Shown here piece after piece: positions 6,308-7,158 of a stretch of DNA of 7,158 nt. Numbering within the stretch: the first letter of the stretch is position 1; the number at the start of each line of letters is the position of its first letter. The stretch is from an uncultured Clostridia bacterium (GTDB taxonomy: Bacteria > Bacillota > Clostridia > UBA1381). Below the pieces are notes generated by a model. It was given only the letters and a program-made list of their open reading frames with translations. It was not told the DNA's origin and did not search any database. Position numbers and translations under genes: made by a program. The stretch lies in contig CAMFCK010000038.1 in assembly GCA_945948775.1 (NCBI GenBank), positions 1 to 7,158 on the forward strand. Reading direction: 5' to 3'.

Positions 6308-6320
6308 TGCCGTTACGGCA
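6308..6320 (-). repeat. Short perfect hairpin just upstream of permease 1
   Basis: TGCCG-TAA-CGGCA on the minus strand forms a 5-bp GC-rich stem with a 3-base loop. It ends five bases before the ribosome binding site. It could stabilise the 5' end of a processed permease message or modulate ribosome access; it is too short to call a function. Confidence 0.4.
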
Positions 6321-6327
6321 GATTTAT

Positions 6328-6397
6328 AAAAAAGTACGCAACGGCGCGGCGGACAGGTATGTGTTAAAAACCACCGCGCCTAAGCTGCATACTTTTT
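6328..6397 (-). terminator. Large intercistronic hairpin with T tract between binding-protein and permease genes
   Basis: In the minus-strand RNA, AAAAAGTATGC (6397-6387) pairs with GCGTACTTTTT (6339-6329). After a small internal loop, GGCGCGGTGG (6380-6371) pairs with CCGCCGCGCC (6352-6343). Together they make about 21 pairs with an 18-base loop, and the 3' arm ends in a T6 run (6333-6328). Each of the two stems has one non-Watson-Crick position, and both are G-U in the minus-strand RNA. In binding-protein operons such a structure usually causes partial termination or protects the upstream message, so that binding protein is made in excess over permease. The stretch 6398-6448 on the binding-protein side shows nothing else I recognise. 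Confidence 0.78.
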
Positions 6398-6448
6398 CAG
6401 TTATAACAGGATCTCTCCCGTAAAACGCTATATTGCAGATTTCTCTTG

Positions 6449-7158
6449 TCAACCCACATCGTCTGCAATTGCTGCATCCGATCTTTTCTTAATAGAAGCG
6501 ATTGTATCATCTATACTCTTGGTTCCAGCGCCGTAGAGCTGCGCTTCTTCAATGATAATCTGATTAATTGTAGTATCTGCCGGTCCTATAATCTTTTCCG
6601 AATAAACCTTTCTGTCCGCGTCAAACCATGCCGCTTTGAAATCTTCAACAGAGATATGGTCATTCTCAAAGGACGGAACAAGCTTGTTTTCAATATAGTC
6701 GGTAATCTGCTCGTCTGTCAGATCAACTCTTGCAGGTATTCTGCCATAGCCGAGAGTGTACTGATTTTCGGCAATACACCTGATTGCTGCAAAAGCAGCC
6801 TCCTTGTTCTTGCTTGTTGTAGGAATAGCATAGCAGCCGGATACTGCAAGCGTAGAAGGTTCTTCGCCTTCAGGATACGGCATCGGCAGTATTCCGCACT
6901 CCCAGTCTCTCGGATATTTTTCCGTATTGGGAAGCATAGTAGCAACCCAGCCGCCGCATACAAACATACCCATTTTGCCGCCTGCAACAAATGAATTCCA
7001 CGGATATGATCCTGCCGCATAGCTTACGCTGTCAGGCTGAATTTTCTCAACATTGCCAAGCCCGTAGAACCACTCAAGGCTTTCCTTGAACAAAGGATCG
7101 TCGAAGTTGGACTCTGTCTGATCCTCATTATACGCATTCGCGGCCTTCTGGAATGCAT
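6449..7158 (-). CDS. Extracellular sugar-binding protein of the ABC importer (family 1), 5' end off the window
   Basis: This is the ligand-binding subunit, presumably a lipoprotein on the outer face of the membrane; the signal peptide would lie beyond the right edge and is not seen. The frame is open from the edge to the TGA at 6449, giving 235 C-terminal residues; the family is usually 400-550 residues, so about half is present. Typical family-1 features are an FVAGGKMGMFVCGGWVATML segment (56-75 of the visible part; the G-x-M-F-x-x-G-x-W pattern lines the sugar site in relatives), then WECGILPMPYPEG, LAVSGCYAIPTTSKNKEAAFAAIRCI and GYGRIPARVDLTDEQ. The C-terminal helix region (IKKRSDAAIADDVG) is normal. 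It is the first visible gene of the operon, upstream of the two permeases. The ligand cannot be assigned. An internal TTG at 7093 is not a start, because the frame continues through it. Confidence 0.9.
   Translation of the reverse strand, partial: AFQKAANAYNEDQTESNFDDPLFKESLEWFYGLGNVEKIQPDSVSYAAGSYPWNSFVAGGKMGMFVCGGWVATMLPNTEKYPRDWECGILPMPYPEGEEPSTLAVSGCYAIPTTSKNKEAAFAAIRCIAENQYTLGYGRIPARVDLTDEQITDYIENKLVPSFENDHISVEDFKAAWFDADRKVYSEKIIGPADTTINQIIIEEAQLYGAGTKSIDDTIASIKKRSDAAIADDVG

Noticed and set aside
6446..6994. A 182-codon open frame on the plus strand opposite the binding-protein gene
   Set aside because: It is antisense to a clear family-1 solute-binding protein, is rich in Cys, Arg and Asn with no known motif, and has no ribosome site. 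It is a shadow frame.

Overview
The window looks like chromosomal DNA of an anaerobic Bacillota/Clostridia-type bacterium, probably a sugar-fermenting gut commensal. This is inferred from strong AGGAGG-type ribosome sites, near-consensus sigma-A promoters (TTGACA/TATAAT), AT-rich gaps between moderate-GC genes, a TIGR03905-type four-cysteine protein and a CUT1 sugar ABC transporter. The species cannot be named from the sequence. I see no phage, transposon, CRISPR array, tRNA or rRNA.

Layout. (1) Positions 1-1108, minus strand: a rhamnulokinase gene (rhaB) whose 3' end lies off the left edge. (2) Positions 1109-1260: a compact divergent control region with two back-to-back promoters and a pair of related AT-rich dyads that could be operators. 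(3) Positions 1261-3631, plus strand: a three-gene operon. It holds an aldo/keto reductase close to E. coli Gpr/YghZ, a small TSCPD/TIGR03905 four-cysteine protein of unknown function, and an aldose 1-epimerase (galM). It ends in a strong hairpin terminator. (4) Positions 3692-4420, minus strand: a ComF-family phosphoribosyltransferase gene with its own promoter. (5) Positions 4498-7158, minus strand: an ABC sugar importer operon in the order substrate-binding protein (5' end off the right edge), permease 1, permease 2, terminator. A large hairpin lies between the binding-protein gene and the permease genes.

How the genes may work together. RhaB phosphorylates L-rhamnulose. Aldolase cleavage of the product gives DHAP and L-lactaldehyde, and the divergently transcribed reductase is a plausible enzyme for reducing that or a related aldehyde. 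GalM interconverts sugar anomers. The importer brings in an unidentified sugar or oligosaccharide and has no ATPase gene in the visible part of its operon. The link between rhaB and the reductase operon is supported by the shared promoter region. The link to the importer rests only on proximity, because comF, with its own promoter and two flanking terminators, lies between them.

I found no clearly new biological system. The best leads are the paired dyads in the divergent promoter, the unexplained four-cysteine protein inside a sugar operon, and the intercistronic hairpin of the importer operon.
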